Positions 52,054 to 61,926 of a stretch of 64,000 bases of DNA are shown in pieces (within the stretch, counting starts at the first letter, position 1; every line of letters starts with the position of its first letter). The notes under the pieces are model-generated. The model had not been told where the DNA came from, made no database searches, and saw nothing but the letters and a program-made list of their open reading frames with translations. The DNA comes from Xanthomonas arboricola pv. juglandis (GTDB lineage: Bacteria > Pseudomonadota > Gammaproteobacteria > Xanthomonadales > Xanthomonadaceae), in the NCBI RefSeq assembly GCF_001013475.1, contig NZ_JZEF01000003.1:588956-652955 (forward strand). The letters are read 5' to 3'. The position numbers were made by a program, and so were the translations under genes.

Positions 52054-54903
52054 TCAGAACTTCTGGGTGTAACGCATGTAGTAGAAGCGACCCGGGATTT
52101 CGTACTGCGGGTCAAAGCTATTGGCAAACGCCGTGGCAGCCTGCGGCGGATCGCGGTCAAAGGCATTATTCACGCCGACGGTCACCCGGGCGTTCCACGG
52201 GGCCTTCCAGTACGCGGCCAGATCGGTGTAGGTCACGCTGGGAACATGATTGCGCGGCGCCGCACCTGCAGCGGTCACACGATCCGGATCCGAGCACAGC
52301 AGTGCCACGTTTGCAGGAGTCGCCACGTTGGCGCCGGTGCAGTTTTCGACCTGCGAGCTGTAGTAGCGCATGGATGCCGAGCCGCCGACATCGCCCAATT
52401 CCCAATTGAGCATCAGGTTGGAGCGGATGCGCCAGTTGTTGTCCTGTGCCGAGCCGCCACGATACAAACCAACGCGGTTTTCGGGATCCTGCAGCGGCTT
52501 CTCGACCACGAACTTGCTCATATAGGTCGAGTCCCACACCAGGCTGAAGCTGCCCCATGCGGTGTCCGGCAAACGATAGCCTACGGTCAAGTCGTAACCT
52601 TCAGCCTCGATTTTCGCAATGTTGTTCGGCACTGCTAGCAGATTCGACACTTCGCCAGTAGGTTCGCGCTGAATCAGCGAGCAAGCATTGGCGATGCCTG
52701 CCAGATAGCAGCTGTCCAGGGTTTCCTGCACGGTCTGCGTGTCGATCGCATCTTCGATCTCGATGTTCCACCAGTCCAGCGAGATATCCAGGCCAGTGAC
52801 CCAGCTCGGGCTGAACACAAAGCCCAAGGTCTTGGACGTCGACGTTTCCGGCTGCAGGTTGGGGTTGCCGCCAGTAGCGGTACGCACCTGCGGGTTGGCC
52901 TGAGCGTAAGCTGGCACTGCGCCGCACGAACCCGGACGCGTTCCGTTGACGGAACCATCGCTGAAGGAGCCTGCGCAAGGATCACGCACGTCTTCGAAGG
53001 TATCGCTTACGCCCTGGAACAGCTCGTTGATCGATGGTGCGCGGAAGCCTTGCGACCAGTTACCACGGATCATCAAGTCGGTGATCGGCTTCCAGCGGAA
53101 ACCAAACTTGCTGTTGGTGGTGTCGCCGAAGTTGCTGTAGTCCGAATAACGCGTGGCCAGACTGAAGTCCAGCAACTGTGCGCCCGGCAGGTCAGCCAGC
53201 AGCGGCACGGCGAGTTCGAGGTAGGCTTCGTCCAGCTTGTAGCCGCCATTGGTCGCGGTACGTGCGTTGCCGGTGGTGTCACCGGAGTTGATCAGCGCGT
53301 CCGGATCGTCAAAGCCCGACTCTTCACGGTGTTCAGCACCAAAGGAGAATGCAAATGCACCTCCCTGCAGGTCGAACAGCTCGCCGCCGATGTTGCCGAA
53401 ATAGGTCTTCTGCTCGTACCCATAGAGGTCATGTGCATTGAAGCCAGCGTAACCCAGCATTTCCGGAGTCAACGAGCCCGGGCCGCTCAACATGTTCATC
53501 GGCACGCAGCCGTCGATCGTGCTGGCAGCGGTACCGCAGCGTGCTACACCGCCAGCGTCGACAAACGACGGGCCAAGCGCGTTACGCAGTGCAGAAATAT
53601 TGAACAGGCCGGTGGTGCGATCGGTCTGGTCATTCTTGCCGTAGAACATCCCGGCTTCCCAGCTGAAGAAACGCTGGCCAACTTCGAAATCGCCCTCGAA
53701 TGCGCCGCTAAACCCGAACGTCTTGACGTTCTGGGTGAAGATGCGACCGCCGGTCTCTTCGGCGCGGTACTGGATGTAGTCGATATCGCGGCCGGTGTTG
53801 TTGTAGATGTTGTTTGCCGAAATAACGATATCTGCGCCGTTGGTGCCGGGCGCGGAGCGACCAAGAACGACCGGCATCGGTGCCAGGATCTGGCTCGACT
53901 CGCGCTCGTTGTAGGTCACCGTGGTCTTGAAGCGCACATTGTCCGTGATCGACAGGCCAGCGTCGGCGAATACCGACTTGCGCTCCTGCGGGGTCACCAG
54001 ATAGTTAGCCGGAGCAAAGTTGTAGCTGTCGGCTGCAGTGTAGTTGCGCGAGGTCGTACCACCGTTATTGGTGATGGAGAACCCAGGCGTTCCGTTGAAG
54101 CGCGTTGCGCCAAAGGTGGGTGTGCCAGTGGCGCTGGTGCCGGTCGGCCCGAAGATGCCGAAGCGACCGCCAGGAATCGTGGTGCTGTTGCCGGTGCCGG
54201 CAACGGCGCCGAACACCGGGACCGACGAGATTTCGCGATCACCTGCCCAGACTGGCTCTTCTTTGACGTAGCCAACGCCCAACGTGGCGTGCCAACGATC
54301 GCCAGTGGAGCCGATGGTGAAGTCGTAGGACTCACGGCTGCCGTCGCCCTTGTCGTACTGACCGAAATAAGCATTCGCTTCGGCGCCATCGAAATTCTGG
54401 CGCAGAATGATGTTGACCACGCCGGAGATAGCGTCGGAGCCGTAAATCGTGGAGGCGCCGTCCTTCAGGACTTCGATGCGCTCGACGGCAGCAGTCGGAA
54501 TCGTGTTGAGGTCGACTGCGCCGCCCAGGCCGGTGCCGCCGACCCAACGACGACCGTTAACCAGCACCAGGGTGCGGTTGGAACCGAGGTTACGGAGGTT
54601 GACGCGGGTTTCGCCGTTGCCGCCATTGTTGACGTTGCTGTTAAGCGCCGAACCACCCGAGCTGATGTTCTGGATCACGTCGCCGATCGAGGTCAGACCC
54701 TGCGATTCGATCTGCTGGCGGCTCATGGTGAAGACTGGCTGCGACGTTTCAACGTCGGCGCGCTTGATGCGCGAGCCGGTCACTTCGATCTTGTCGAGGT
54801 TGGTGGTGCCGGCTTCCTGCGCGACGGCGGTACCGGTACCGGCCACGCCCACGACAAGCGCGAGGACAACTGCATCGCGCAGCTTGTTGGACTTGCAATT
54901 CAT
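52054..54903 (-). CDS. TonB-dependent outer-membrane receptor
   Basis: 949 residues. ATG 54903 has GGAGAGAGAG upstream and starts the signal peptide (MNCKSNKLRDAVVLALVVGV). TonB box LDKIEVTGSRIKR. Plug with GLTSIGDVIQNISSGGSALN and NLRNLGSNRTLVLVNGRR. Barrel ends GRFYYMRYTQKF. This type is frequent in Xanthomonas, with unassigned ligands. The frame is open upstream to 55098 but that part has no signal features. Follows the outer-membrane protein gene after a strong terminator, so it is separately transcribed. Confidence 0.9.
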   Translation of the reverse strand: MNCKSNKLRDAVVLALVVGVAGTGTAVAQEAGTTNLDKIEVTGSRIKRADVETSQPVFTMSRQQIESQGLTSIGDVIQNISSGGSALNSNVNNGGNGETRVNLRNLGSNRTLVLVNGRRWVGGTGLGGAVDLNTIPTAAVERIEVLKDGASTIYGSDAISGVVNIILRQNFDGAEANAYFGQYDKGDGSRESYDFTIGSTGDRWHATLGVGYVKEEPVWAGDREISSVPVFGAVAGTGNSTTIPGGRFGIFGPTGTSATGTPTFGATRFNGTPGFSITNNGGTTSRNYTAADSYNFAPANYLVTPQERKSVFADAGLSITDNVRFKTTVTYNERESSQILAPMPVVLGRSAPGTNGADIVISANNIYNNTGRDIDYIQYRAEETGGRIFTQNVKTFGFSGAFEGDFEVGQRFFSWEAGMFYGKNDQTDRTTGLFNISALRNALGPSFVDAGGVARCGTAASTIDGCVPMNMLSGPGSLTPEMLGYAGFNAHDLYGYEQKTYFGNIGGELFDLQGGAFAFSFGAEHREESGFDDPDALINSGDTTGNARTATNGGYKLDEAYLELAVPLLADLPGAQLLDFSLATRYSDYSNFGDTTNSKFGFRWKPITDLMIRGNWSQGFRAPSINELFQGVSDTFEDVRDPCAGSFSDGSVNGTRPGSCGAVPAYAQANPQVRTATGGNPNLQPETSTSKTLGFVFSPSWVTGLDISLDWWNIEIEDAIDTQTVQETLDSCYLAGIANACSLIQREPTGEVSNLLAVPNNIAKIEAEGYDLTVGYRLPDTAWGSFSLVWDSTYMSKFVVEKPLQDPENRVGLYRGGSAQDNNWRIRSNLMLNWELGDVGGSASMRYYSSQVENCTGANVATPANVALLCSDPDRVTAAGAAPRNHVPSVTYTDLAAYWKAPWNARVTVGVNNAFDRDPPQAATAFANSFDPQYEIPGRFYYMRYTQKF

Positions 54904-55087
54904 TAGCTCTCTCTCCAAGTGATCTTGGGTACTGCCAAGGGTTGTTTGCCTGTCGGCGGTTCCGAAAAGAAGGGGATCCAAAACGTCAGGGTGAACCGAT
55001 GGTATATGCGTTGTGAGAGAAATTAAAGTCCCGTTAACGAAAAAGAAGAAAGACGTGAAAGACGGCCTCGGGCGCGGGCCCGGAACG

Positions 55088-55118
55088 AAAAACGCCACCG
55101 GCTGCGAACCGGTGGCGT
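55088..55118 (-). terminator. Intrinsic terminator of the outer-membrane protein gene
   Basis: On the minus strand ACGCCACCGG, loop TTCGCAG, CCGGTGGCGT then five T in all, 28 bp after the stop codon. Confidence 0.92.
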
Positions 55119-55146
55119 CCTATCAAATTATTACCGAATCAATGAC

Positions 55147-56016
55147 TTAGAGGTCTTGCTCGTACCGAACGTAGGGAATCGTACCGTCGCTGTTGCTCTC
55201 GTTGCTCGGCGCAAATGGATTCTTGCCGCGGGAGATGACGTTCTCTGCGCCGACCGTCAGCTGGCCGCTCCAGGGGGTGCGCCAGGTCAGGCCCAGGCCC
55301 AGGCCTTCCCACTTTTCCGGCTGGCCGGGGACGTCGACGACGCGGCCGATGACGTTGGCGCTGAAGGCCCCATAGCCGCCGCCGACGCTCAAGGTCTTGC
55401 TGTCCCACTGGTCGGCGATCGCTGGCGAAACGTCGGCAAGCGGCACCAGGCGGGCGCGCGCATAGGTGCCACCGATCGAAACGAAGCCTTCGCGGCCGAT
55501 GTTCTTCTGCCCGAACACGGTCAGGTCGTTCTGTTCGACGCGGGTCAGCGGTGCCTTGCCGGCGCCGATCAACCAGGCCGGCAGGGTGTCGCGGCCGGTG
55601 CCGGCAGTGACGCCAGCGCGGGCGCCAGCGCGGTTGAAGCCCAGGGTCGCCGAGACGCGGCGCGACGCAGCGGCGCTGTCTTCTTCGTCATCGCCGATGC
55701 CTGCGAGCAGGCAGTGGCTGGCGAGTCCGTTGATGTTGGTGCCGCGGCTGCTGTTGCAGATCAGGCCGAGCGAATCACCGGACGTCAGGCCGAAGGCTGC
55801 GTCCAGCGAGTTGCGACCGAAGTGCCAGCGTGCGCCGGCCTTCTGCTCGCCGGTGGGCTCCAGGTACAGAAAGGCTTCGACCTTGCCGCTGCCCTTGTTC
55901 CACACGGGCAGGATGGTGCTCTCACGCGACTGCTGGGACGCCGACTGCGCATGCACACCCGTGGCTGCCGCGAGGGCAACCAGCAAAGCGAGCGGGAGGC
56001 GAAGAAGGTGGCGCAT
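55147..56016 (-). CDS. Exported beta-rich protein, probably outer membrane, unknown function
   Basis: 289 residues with a clear signal peptide (MRHLLRLPLALLVALAAATGVHA). I do not recognise a family with confidence. The sequence alternates in short amphipathic strands (RWHFGRNSLDAAFGL, VSATLGFNRAGARAGVTAG, FVSIGGTYARARLVP, LGLGLTWRTPWSGQLTVGAE), as expected for a small outer-membrane barrel. Two cysteines (LICNSS, SHCLL) could form a disulfide. It ends in Leu rather than the usual Phe. Directly upstream of a TonB receptor but separated by a terminator. Confidence 0.7.
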   Translation of the reverse strand: MRHLLRLPLALLVALAAATGVHAQSASQQSRESTILPVWNKGSGKVEAFLYLEPTGEQKAGARWHFGRNSLDAAFGLTSGDSLGLICNSSRGTNINGLASHCLLAGIGDDEEDSAAASRRVSATLGFNRAGARAGVTAGTGRDTLPAWLIGAGKAPLTRVEQNDLTVFGQKNIGREGFVSIGGTYARARLVPLADVSPAIADQWDSKTLSVGGGYGAFSANVIGRVVDVPGQPEKWEGLGLGLTWRTPWSGQLTVGAENVISRGKNPFAPSNESNSDGTIPYVRYEQDL

Positions 56017-56135
56017 ACCAGAGTTCAGACCCAGGGGCAGTTGTTAAGTTCCCGAGAGCGGGCAATGAGAATGCTAGGGCGTTTATGATTATTTAACAAG
56101 TGGCCGCGTTCCCCAGAACGCGGCGTCAACGCTAT

Positions 56136-57026
56136 CTATTGCAACCTTTCCGGCGCGTCCAGGGACGGCTGCGCGTCGCCAAAAAGTACGTCCAGCGCGG
56201 TCAACGGAAAGTGATACTCACGCCCGCAGAACTCGCAGCGGACCTCGACCTCGCCGGTTGCCTCGGCAGCGGCGCGTGCCTCTTCTTCGCCCAGGGACTG
56301 CAGCATCGAGGCGACCCGCTCGCGCGAGCAGGAGCAGCCGAAGCTGAGCGGCTTGCTGCCCAGCAATTGGGTGTCTTCCTCGTGGAACAACCGGTGCAGC
56401 AGGTCCTCGCTGGCGACCGAGAGCAATTCCGGTGCGCCCAGAGTGTCGAACAGCGCGCCGATGCGGGTCCAGCCATCGGTGTCGCCCTCGTCGCCGGGCA
56501 GCTTTTGCAGCAACAGGCCGGCGGCCTGGTCCGGGCCCGCGGCCAGCAGCAGGCGGGTCGGCAGCTGCTCGGACTGGTGGAAATAGGTCTCGAAGGCCTC
56601 GGCCAGATCCGGCGCCTGCATGCCGACCAGGCTCTGGTAGCGCTGCGGTTCGCGCGGGTCCAGGCCGGGGTTCTCGATGGTGATCGCCAGCAGCGCGGCC
56701 TCGCCCAGCTCGCGCAGGTCGGTGGGTGCGTCGGCGCCGTCGGCCAGCTGCACGATGCCACGCAAGGTGCCGGCCGCGGTGCATTCGGCAAACAGGGTGC
56801 GCAGCGTCTGGTTGCCGCGCAGCTGCACCGACAGACGCCCGTCGACCTTGGTGTGGCCGGTGAACAGGGCGGCGGCCACCGCTGCCTCGCCAAGCAACTG
56901 GCGCGCGGCGGGCGGGTAGTCGGCGGCTCCCTGGATGTCGTGCCAGGCCTGGGTCAGGCGGACATGGACGCCGCGCACGCCGGCAGCAGGCAGCAGGAAA
57001 CGGGAAAGCTGATCGTGATCGGTCAT
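56136..57026 (-). CDS. hslO: Redox-regulated chaperone Hsp33
   Basis: 296 residues from ATG 57026. A holdase chaperone activated by oxidation in the cytoplasm. The zinc-binding switch is complete: FGCSCSRERV (CxC) and VRCEFCGREYHF (CxxC) near the C-terminus. The core has LLGEAAVAAALFTGHTKVDGRLSVQL and RGNQTLRTLFAECTAAGTLRG. Divergent from mtgA with 74 bp between starts. An in-frame extension to 57140 overlaps mtgA and was rejected. Confidence 0.95.
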   Translation of the reverse strand: MTDHDQLSRFLLPAAGVRGVHVRLTQAWHDIQGAADYPPAARQLLGEAAVAAALFTGHTKVDGRLSVQLRGNQTLRTLFAECTAAGTLRGIVQLADGADAPTDLRELGEAALLAITIENPGLDPREPQRYQSLVGMQAPDLAEAFETYFHQSEQLPTRLLLAAGPDQAAGLLLQKLPGDEGDTDGWTRIGALFDTLGAPELLSVASEDLLHRLFHEEDTQLLGSKPLSFGCSCSRERVASMLQSLGEEEARAAAEATGEVEVRCEFCGREYHFPLTALDVLFGDAQPSLDAPERLQ

Positions 57027-57100
57027 GGGAACATCGGACGTAAGGGACGCCGGTTGCCGGATAATGCAACGAGCATCGGGATGAAAGGTCGTAGCGAACA

Positions 57101-57841
57101 ATGGGGACGGATGCATTGGATGGCAAGCAGGTGGCGCCACCGCGGCGCTCGGGTCGCTGGCTGCGTTGGCTGTTGGCAGCGCCGCTGCTGTTTGCCGCCG
57201 CGAGCGTGCTGCAGGTGCTGGTGCTGCGGGTGGTCGATCCGCCGATCAGCAGCATGATGGTGGGGCGCTATCTGGAAGCCTGGGGCGAGGGCGACTGGGA
57301 TTTTTCGCTGCACCAGCAATGGCGCGACTACGACAGCATCGCCGCCAGCCTGCCGATTTCGGTGGTGGCTGCGGAGGATCAGCAGTTTCCGGTGCATCAC
57401 GGCTTCGACCTGCAGGCGATCGAAAACGCGCGCGATCACAATGCGCGCGGTGGACGCGTGCGCGGGGCCAGCACGATCAGTCAGCAGGTCGCCAAGAACG
57501 TGTTCCTGTGGCAGGGCCGCAGTTGGGTACGCAAGGGCCTGGAGGCCTGGTACACGGTGCTGATCGAGTTGCTGTGGCCGAAGCAGCGCATTCTGGAGAT
57601 GTATCTCAACGTGGCCGAGTTCGGTGACGGGGTGTATGGCGCGCAGGCCGCTGCCCGGCAGTTCTGGGGCAAGGATGCGGCTGGGTTGTCACCGACCGAG
57701 TCGGCGCGCCTGGCGGCGGTGCTGCCCTCGCCACGCCGCTATGACGCGCGTCGTCCCGGCGCCTATGTGCAACGGCGAACGGCATGGATCCAGCGGCAGG
57801 CGCGCCAGCTGGGTGGCCCTGCGTATCTGCAGGCGCCGTGA
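57101..57841 (+). CDS. mtgA: Monofunctional biosynthetic peptidoglycan transglycosylase
   Basis: 246 residues, GT51. One N-terminal membrane anchor ([22 protein letters not shown]), then catalytic Glu about 92 in [50 protein letters not shown]. It polymerises lipid II into glycan strands in the periplasm. The stop overlaps the GTG of the glycosyltransferase gene (GTGA, 57838-57841). Confidence 0.95.
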   Translation: MGTDALDGKQVAPPRRSGRWLRWLLAAPLLFAAASVLQVLVLRVVDPPISSMMVGRYLEAWGEGDWDFSLHQQWRDYDSIAASLPISVVAAEDQQFPVHHGFDLQAIENARDHNARGGRVRGASTISQQVAKNVFLWQGRSWVRKGLEAWYTVLIELLWPKQRILEMYLNVAEFGDGVYGAQAAARQFWGKDAAGLSPTESARLAAVLPSPRRYDARRPGAYVQRRTAWIQRQARQLGGPAYLQAP

Positions 57842-58890
57842 GCGTGCAGACGTCCGGGCCCGCACAATTGCCGGTGGCAGCAGACCGCCTCACGGTGGTG
57901 ATTGCAGCCTACAACGAAGAGACCAGCATTCCACTGCTGCACCCGCGCCTGTGCGCAGTGCTGGCGGGCCTGAGTGGCGTGCAGACGCATGTGCTGTATG
58001 TCGACGATGGCAGCAGCGATGGCACCTGGAGCGTGTTGCAGGCACTTGCCGATGCCGATGCGCAGGTGAGTGCGGTGCGGCTGTCGCGTAACTTCGGCAA
58101 GGAAGTGGCCATTTCTGCAGGCCTGAACCATGTGCTGCCCGGTGCGGTGGTGCTGCTCGATGCCGATGGACAGGACCCGCCGGAGTTGATCCCCGAGTTC
58201 GTCGCACTATGGCGTGCCGGTTACGACAACATCTTCGGCACGCGGATTTTCCGCGAGGGCGAGAGCTGGCTGAAGCGCAGTGCGGCGCATGCGTTCTATC
58301 GGGTGATCCGGCAGTTGTCGCGCACACCGATTCCGGCCGATACCGGGGATTTCAGGCTGTTGTCGCCGCGGGTGGTGGAAGCCTTGCAGCAGCTGCGCGA
58401 GCGCCACCGTTTCATGAAGGGGCTGTTCGGTTGGGTCGGGTTTCGCCAGGTGGCATTGCCATACCGGCGTGCGCCGCGGCTGTCGGGGCGCAGCAAGTTC
58501 ACGGTGTGGCGGCTGTGGAACTTCGCGCTGGATGGCATCACCAGTTTTTCCACCGTGCCGCTGCGCGTGGCAACCTATCTGGGCTTGCTCACCGCGCTGG
58601 TGGCATTCCTGTTCGGTGGCTGGGTGGTGGTCAAGGCGGCGCTGATGGGTGACCCGGTGGCCGGCTGGCCGACCATGATGTCGGTGATCCTGTTCCTGGG
58701 CGGTATCCAGCTGATCGCCCTGGGTCTGATCGGCGAGTACCTGGGCCGCTTGTATGACGAGGCCAAGCAGCGTCCGCTGTATCTGGTCGATACCCACTGC
58801 GGCGCGGTGGGAGTAGTCTGCGACCACCAGACCAAGCGCGGAGCGGGCCATGCAGACCGTACGACAGCTGTTGGGGACCAAACAGGTTGA
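57838..58890 (+). CDS. GT2 polyprenyl-phosphate glycosyltransferase, GtrB/ArnC type
   Basis: 350 residues from GTG 57838, 4-bp overlap with mtgA. GT-A fold: [41 protein letters not shown] and [12 protein letters not shown], then two membrane helices ([18 protein letters not shown] and [20 protein letters not shown]). Such enzymes charge undecaprenyl phosphate with a sugar on the inner face of the membrane. The usual end is soon after [15 protein letters not shown]. Here about 30 further residues run 41 bp into the next gene. Confidence 0.88.
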   Translation: MSVQTSGPAQLPVAADRLTVVIAAYNEETSIPLLHPRLCAVLAGLSGVQTHVLYVDDGSSDGTWSVLQALADADAQVSAVRLSRNFGKEVAISAGLNHVLPGAVVLLDADGQDPPELIPEFVALWRAGYDNIFGTRIFREGESWLKRSAAHAFYRVIRQLSRTPIPADTGDFRLLSPRVVEALQQLRERHRFMKGLFGWVGFRQVALPYRRAPRLSGRSKFTVWRLWNFALDGITSFSTVPLRVATYLGLLTALVAFLFGGWVVVKAALMGDPVAGWPTMMSVILFLGGIQLIALGLIGEYLGRLYDEAKQRPLYLVDTHCGAVGVVCDHQTKRGAGHADRTTAVGDQTG

Positions 58891-59278
58891 GGTGTTCGCG
58901 GTAGCGGCAGACGCTGCAGTGATCGAGGCGATCCGGCTGATGGCCGAGAAAGGCATCGGCGCGGTGTTGGTGATGGACGGGCCACGCCTGGTCGGCATCG
59001 TGTCCGAGCGCGATTACGCGCGCAAGGTGGTGCTGCGCGATCGCGCCTCATCGACCACCAGCGTTTCCGACATCATGAGTACCCAGGTGGTGACAGTGTC
59101 GCCGTCGGATACGGTGGAGCGCTGCATGCAGTTGATGACCGATGGACGCTTCCGGCATCTGCCGGTAGTCGACAACGGCCGCGTGCAGGGCGTGATTTCC
59201 ATCGGCGATCTGGTCAAGGCGGTGATCGAGAACCAGCAGCGCGATATCGATCAGTTGCAGCGTTACATCGCCAGCTAG
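58850..59278 (+). CDS. CBS-domain protein (tandem pair)
   Basis: 142 residues made of two CBS motifs (MAEKGIGAVLVMDGPRLVGI with VSERDYARKVV, and LMTDGRFRHLPVVDNGRVQG with VISIGDLVKAV). Pairs of CBS domains bind adenine nucleotides and act as sensors. No attached enzymatic domain. ATG 58850 lies inside the glycosyltransferase gene in another frame, so the two share 41 bp. Confidence 0.9.
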   Translation: MQTVRQLLGTKQVEVFAVAADAAVIEAIRLMAEKGIGAVLVMDGPRLVGIVSERDYARKVVLRDRASSTTSVSDIMSTQVVTVSPSDTVERCMQLMTDGRFRHLPVVDNGRVQGVISIGDLVKAVIENQQRDIDQLQRYIAS

Positions 59279-59402
59279 GCCGTGCCGGCTATGTTCCCTG
59301 CGTTTTGTCTTGAACGACGCGGCTGCTCGAAATAGCTTGAGGAGTGTGGCGAGCCGATAGATCAGCTTTTGGAGCGTTTGATCTGCGGCCTGGTCGCAAG
59401 GC

Positions 59403-59504
59403 CCTTGCCCGCCCACCATCGCAGGACACGCCGCAAGTACGTCCCTGTAGGCTCTTACGCGGCATCCATGCCGCGTAAGGTCCCGCGACGGGGAGCGGGC
59501 AAGG
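59403..59504. repeat. 102-bp palindromic element, copy C
   Basis: Starts CCTTGCCCGCCCACCATCGC, ends GAGCGGGCAAGG, internal perfect hairpin CTTACGCGGCAT-CC-ATGCCGCGTAAG. Nearly identical to copy D. Confidence 0.9.
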
Positions 59505-59598
59505 GTCAGTTGAGATGGTCGGTGTGCATCGCTCTCAATAAAACAGTCAGCAAACTCCCTGGTGCGGTGTTCTCGACGCTGTGAGTTTGCTGCAAGGC

Positions 59599-59700
59599 CC
59601 TTGCCCGCCCACCATCGCAGGACACGCCGCAAGTACGTCCTTGTAGGCTCTTACGCGGCATCCATGCCGCGTAAGGTCCCGCGACGGTGAGCGGGCAAGG
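59599..59700. repeat. 102-bp palindromic element, copy D
   Basis: The ends CCTTGCCCGCCCACCATCGC and GCGACGGTGAGCGGGCAAGG are inverted repeats matching at 18 of 20 positions. Same internal hairpin as copies A and C. Confidence 0.9.
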
Positions 59701-59912
59701 ACCAGTCGCGATGGCCGGTGTGCATGGTGCAAGCAGTGCATGCCTTGCGGTCTTCAGAGGACTGCGGTCTGATCAGCTCACTTCGATCCGGTCCATTACT
59801 GCAGGTTTCGGGATCACTGCACCAGTCAGAGAAAGTGCATGCGGTCATAACCTTGCCACCATCGCTACAGCGTTGGACAGGTCTGCTGGCCGCCCAAAGT
59901 CGTGTAGTGCAC

Positions 59913-61877
59913 TTACTTTGCGAATTTGCCGCCGCAATCGCTGTCCTTGCCGGGGCCCGGTTCGAAGGTTGCTAGCAGGGCGGCGGGTGGAGCGATCATG
60001 CCCAGGCCGACCGCAAGCGCGCCGCGCAGACCCAATGCCTTGAAGTCGGGACGGAAGGTCGGGTCCTTGAAGCTGCCAGCGATTCTCAATGGCGAGCGCA
60101 GGCTCAGGATGCTGCGGTCTTTCGGGCGTGGGCGCAGCAGCAGATCCAGCGTTTCGTCTTTCAAGCTGATGTTGCCTTCGCCAATGATGATGGTGTCGGT
60201 GCTGTCGAAGGCCAGCGCACGCGATTGCATCAGGCCGTCTTGCACGCCGAAGTCGCCGAAGATGCAGCGCACCGGAATCTGGCGGTCCTTGGTGACCAGA
60301 TACTTGAGCGACTCTGCGATATCCAGCCCGGCCAGTTCCATGATCAGATTGCCGACATGGCCGCGGCCCATGCCCACGCCGATCGTGCCGTCGGCGGTAC
60401 CGAGCATCGCGCCGATCGAGTTGCCGCGTCCACGCAGATCGAATTCGCCACCGATGGCACCCGAGGCCTGCTTGGCGAGGGCGGTATCGGGGAAGAGCTG
60501 ATCCAGCCGAATGCCGCGAAGACCTGCCTTGAGGTGCGTGGTGATCACCTCGTTGCGGGCATCCATGCGGATGGTGGAGCGGATATCGCCACCGGCAACG
60601 CCGAAGTTCAGCGGGTCCAGCTGCAGCAAGCCGTCCTTCAATGTCAGCGAGGCATCCATGTCGTCCAGCGGCCACGACGGCGCATTGATGCGCTGTGCGC
60701 GCCAGCGTACCTGCGCGTCCATCGCGCGTAGCTTCGACAAGTCGTAAGGAGTACTAGGCAGCACGCGCGCACTGGCTGCAAGTTGTGCCGCCTGTTTTTT
60801 CTGTTCGGCATTTGCCGACTCGTTCGCGCCGGTCTTCGGTGGTGCGCCGACGAACCCTGCCAGGTCGTCGAAGTCCAGGCGTTTGGACGCGAGATCGGCA
60901 CGCAGGAACGGACGCTTGTTGCGCAGGTCCACTTCTGCAGTGCCCGACAGATCGCTGTCGCCGGCGGTACCGGTGAACTTTTCGTAGCGCCAGAGCTGGC
61001 CGTTGCGGCGCAGATGGCCGTCTAGCTTGTACGGCGGGGTCGACGGCATGGCCACGCCGGTCAGCGGATACAGGTCCTGCATGTCCTGGCCGCTGAGCGC
61101 CATCTGCAGATCGAAGACCTGGAACTGGAACGGGTTGGTCAAGGTGCCGCGCACGTGGGTGCGGGTGGCGCCGGCGCTGCCGCGCAGATCGATGCGGAAC
61201 GGGTGCTCGCTCTGGCTCAGCTCCAGCGGCGAGGCGGTGTTGCCCTTGAGCGTAAAGGGATAGCCCTTCCAGCGGCCCTTGCCGTCGATGCCGATCGGTG
61301 CGGCACGCTGGTCGCTGCTCGGTGGTGCGAGGCTGTTGATTGCCACATCCACGTTAGAGCGATTGGCTGCATCGATGTATTGCAGGCGCCCGTTGTTCAC
61401 CAGCAGGCGGCCAAGGCGCGGCATCGTGCCATCGCCACCGTCCTGATCGAATACCCAGTTGCCGGGGTGGGTGTCGTCGCCGGCTTCCAACAAGACGGTT
61501 GGGTGATCCAGACGAATTTCCGGCAGACGCACTTTGCCGCGCAACAGCGGCCACAACTCGACATCGATCTCGGCCGAATTGAGCTCGGCCATCGGCCCGC
61601 GCTTGGACCACGCTGCGTTGGCCAGACTCAGACGATTGCCGCGCACGGTGGTCGTGCGGCCCAGCTTCACGTCCAGATAGCCGAGATGGAATTCGCGACC
61701 GGTCTTGGCGCTGACTACCCGTTCGACCGGACCGCGCAGCCAGTTCCACTGGAACAGCAGCACGAAGATCACCATGGCGGCGGCGACGATGGCAAGCCCA
61801 ACCAGCCAGCGTCGACGACGTGGCGTGGGGGAAGGTGGTGCAGCTGAGGTATCGGTCACGTTGTTCACGCGGGCCAT
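59913..61877 (-). CDS. AsmA-family protein (inner-membrane anchored, periplasmic)
   Basis: 654 residues from ATG 61877. A GTG at 61898 is the only other start and has no ribosome binding site. A Pro/Arg-rich cytoplasmic tail, one membrane helix (WLVGLAIVAAAMVIFVLLF), then a long beta-rich periplasmic body with the AsmA pattern: REFHLGYLDVKLGRTTTVRGN, LDHPTVLLEAG, GEFDLRGRGNSIGAMLGTADG, DETLDLLLRPRPKD. The AsmA/YhdP superfamily is linked to phospholipid transport to the outer membrane. The function of this member is not established. Confidence 0.85.
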   Translation of the reverse strand: MARVNNVTDTSAAPPSPTPRRRRWLVGLAIVAAAMVIFVLLFQWNWLRGPVERVVSAKTGREFHLGYLDVKLGRTTTVRGNRLSLANAAWSKRGPMAELNSAEIDVELWPLLRGKVRLPEIRLDHPTVLLEAGDDTHPGNWVFDQDGGDGTMPRLGRLLVNNGRLQYIDAANRSNVDVAINSLAPPSSDQRAAPIGIDGKGRWKGYPFTLKGNTASPLELSQSEHPFRIDLRGSAGATRTHVRGTLTNPFQFQVFDLQMALSGQDMQDLYPLTGVAMPSTPPYKLDGHLRRNGQLWRYEKFTGTAGDSDLSGTAEVDLRNKRPFLRADLASKRLDFDDLAGFVGAPPKTGANESANAEQKKQAAQLAASARVLPSTPYDLSKLRAMDAQVRWRAQRINAPSWPLDDMDASLTLKDGLLQLDPLNFGVAGGDIRSTIRMDARNEVITTHLKAGLRGIRLDQLFPDTALAKQASGAIGGEFDLRGRGNSIGAMLGTADGTIGVGMGRGHVGNLIMELAGLDIAESLKYLVTKDRQIPVRCIFGDFGVQDGLMQSRALAFDSTDTIIIGEGNISLKDETLDLLLRPRPKDRSILSLRSPLRIAGSFKDPTFRPDFKALGLRGALAVGLGMIAPPAALLATFEPGPGKDSDCGGKFAK

Positions 61878-61926
61878 GGTTGGCGATGCCTCGTGCACGG
61901 CGCGCGAACGCGCTGCAGATCGCGCC

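Larger units (their letters stand above)
59279..59912. other. 634-bp intergenic region with two full 102-bp elements
   Basis: Copies C (59403-59504) and D (59599-59700) occupy a third of the region. The 94-bp spacer between them resembles that between copies A and B at 46.9 kb. The remaining sequence shows no gene, tRNA or clear terminator for the convergent CBS and asmA-like genes. Confidence 0.6.
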
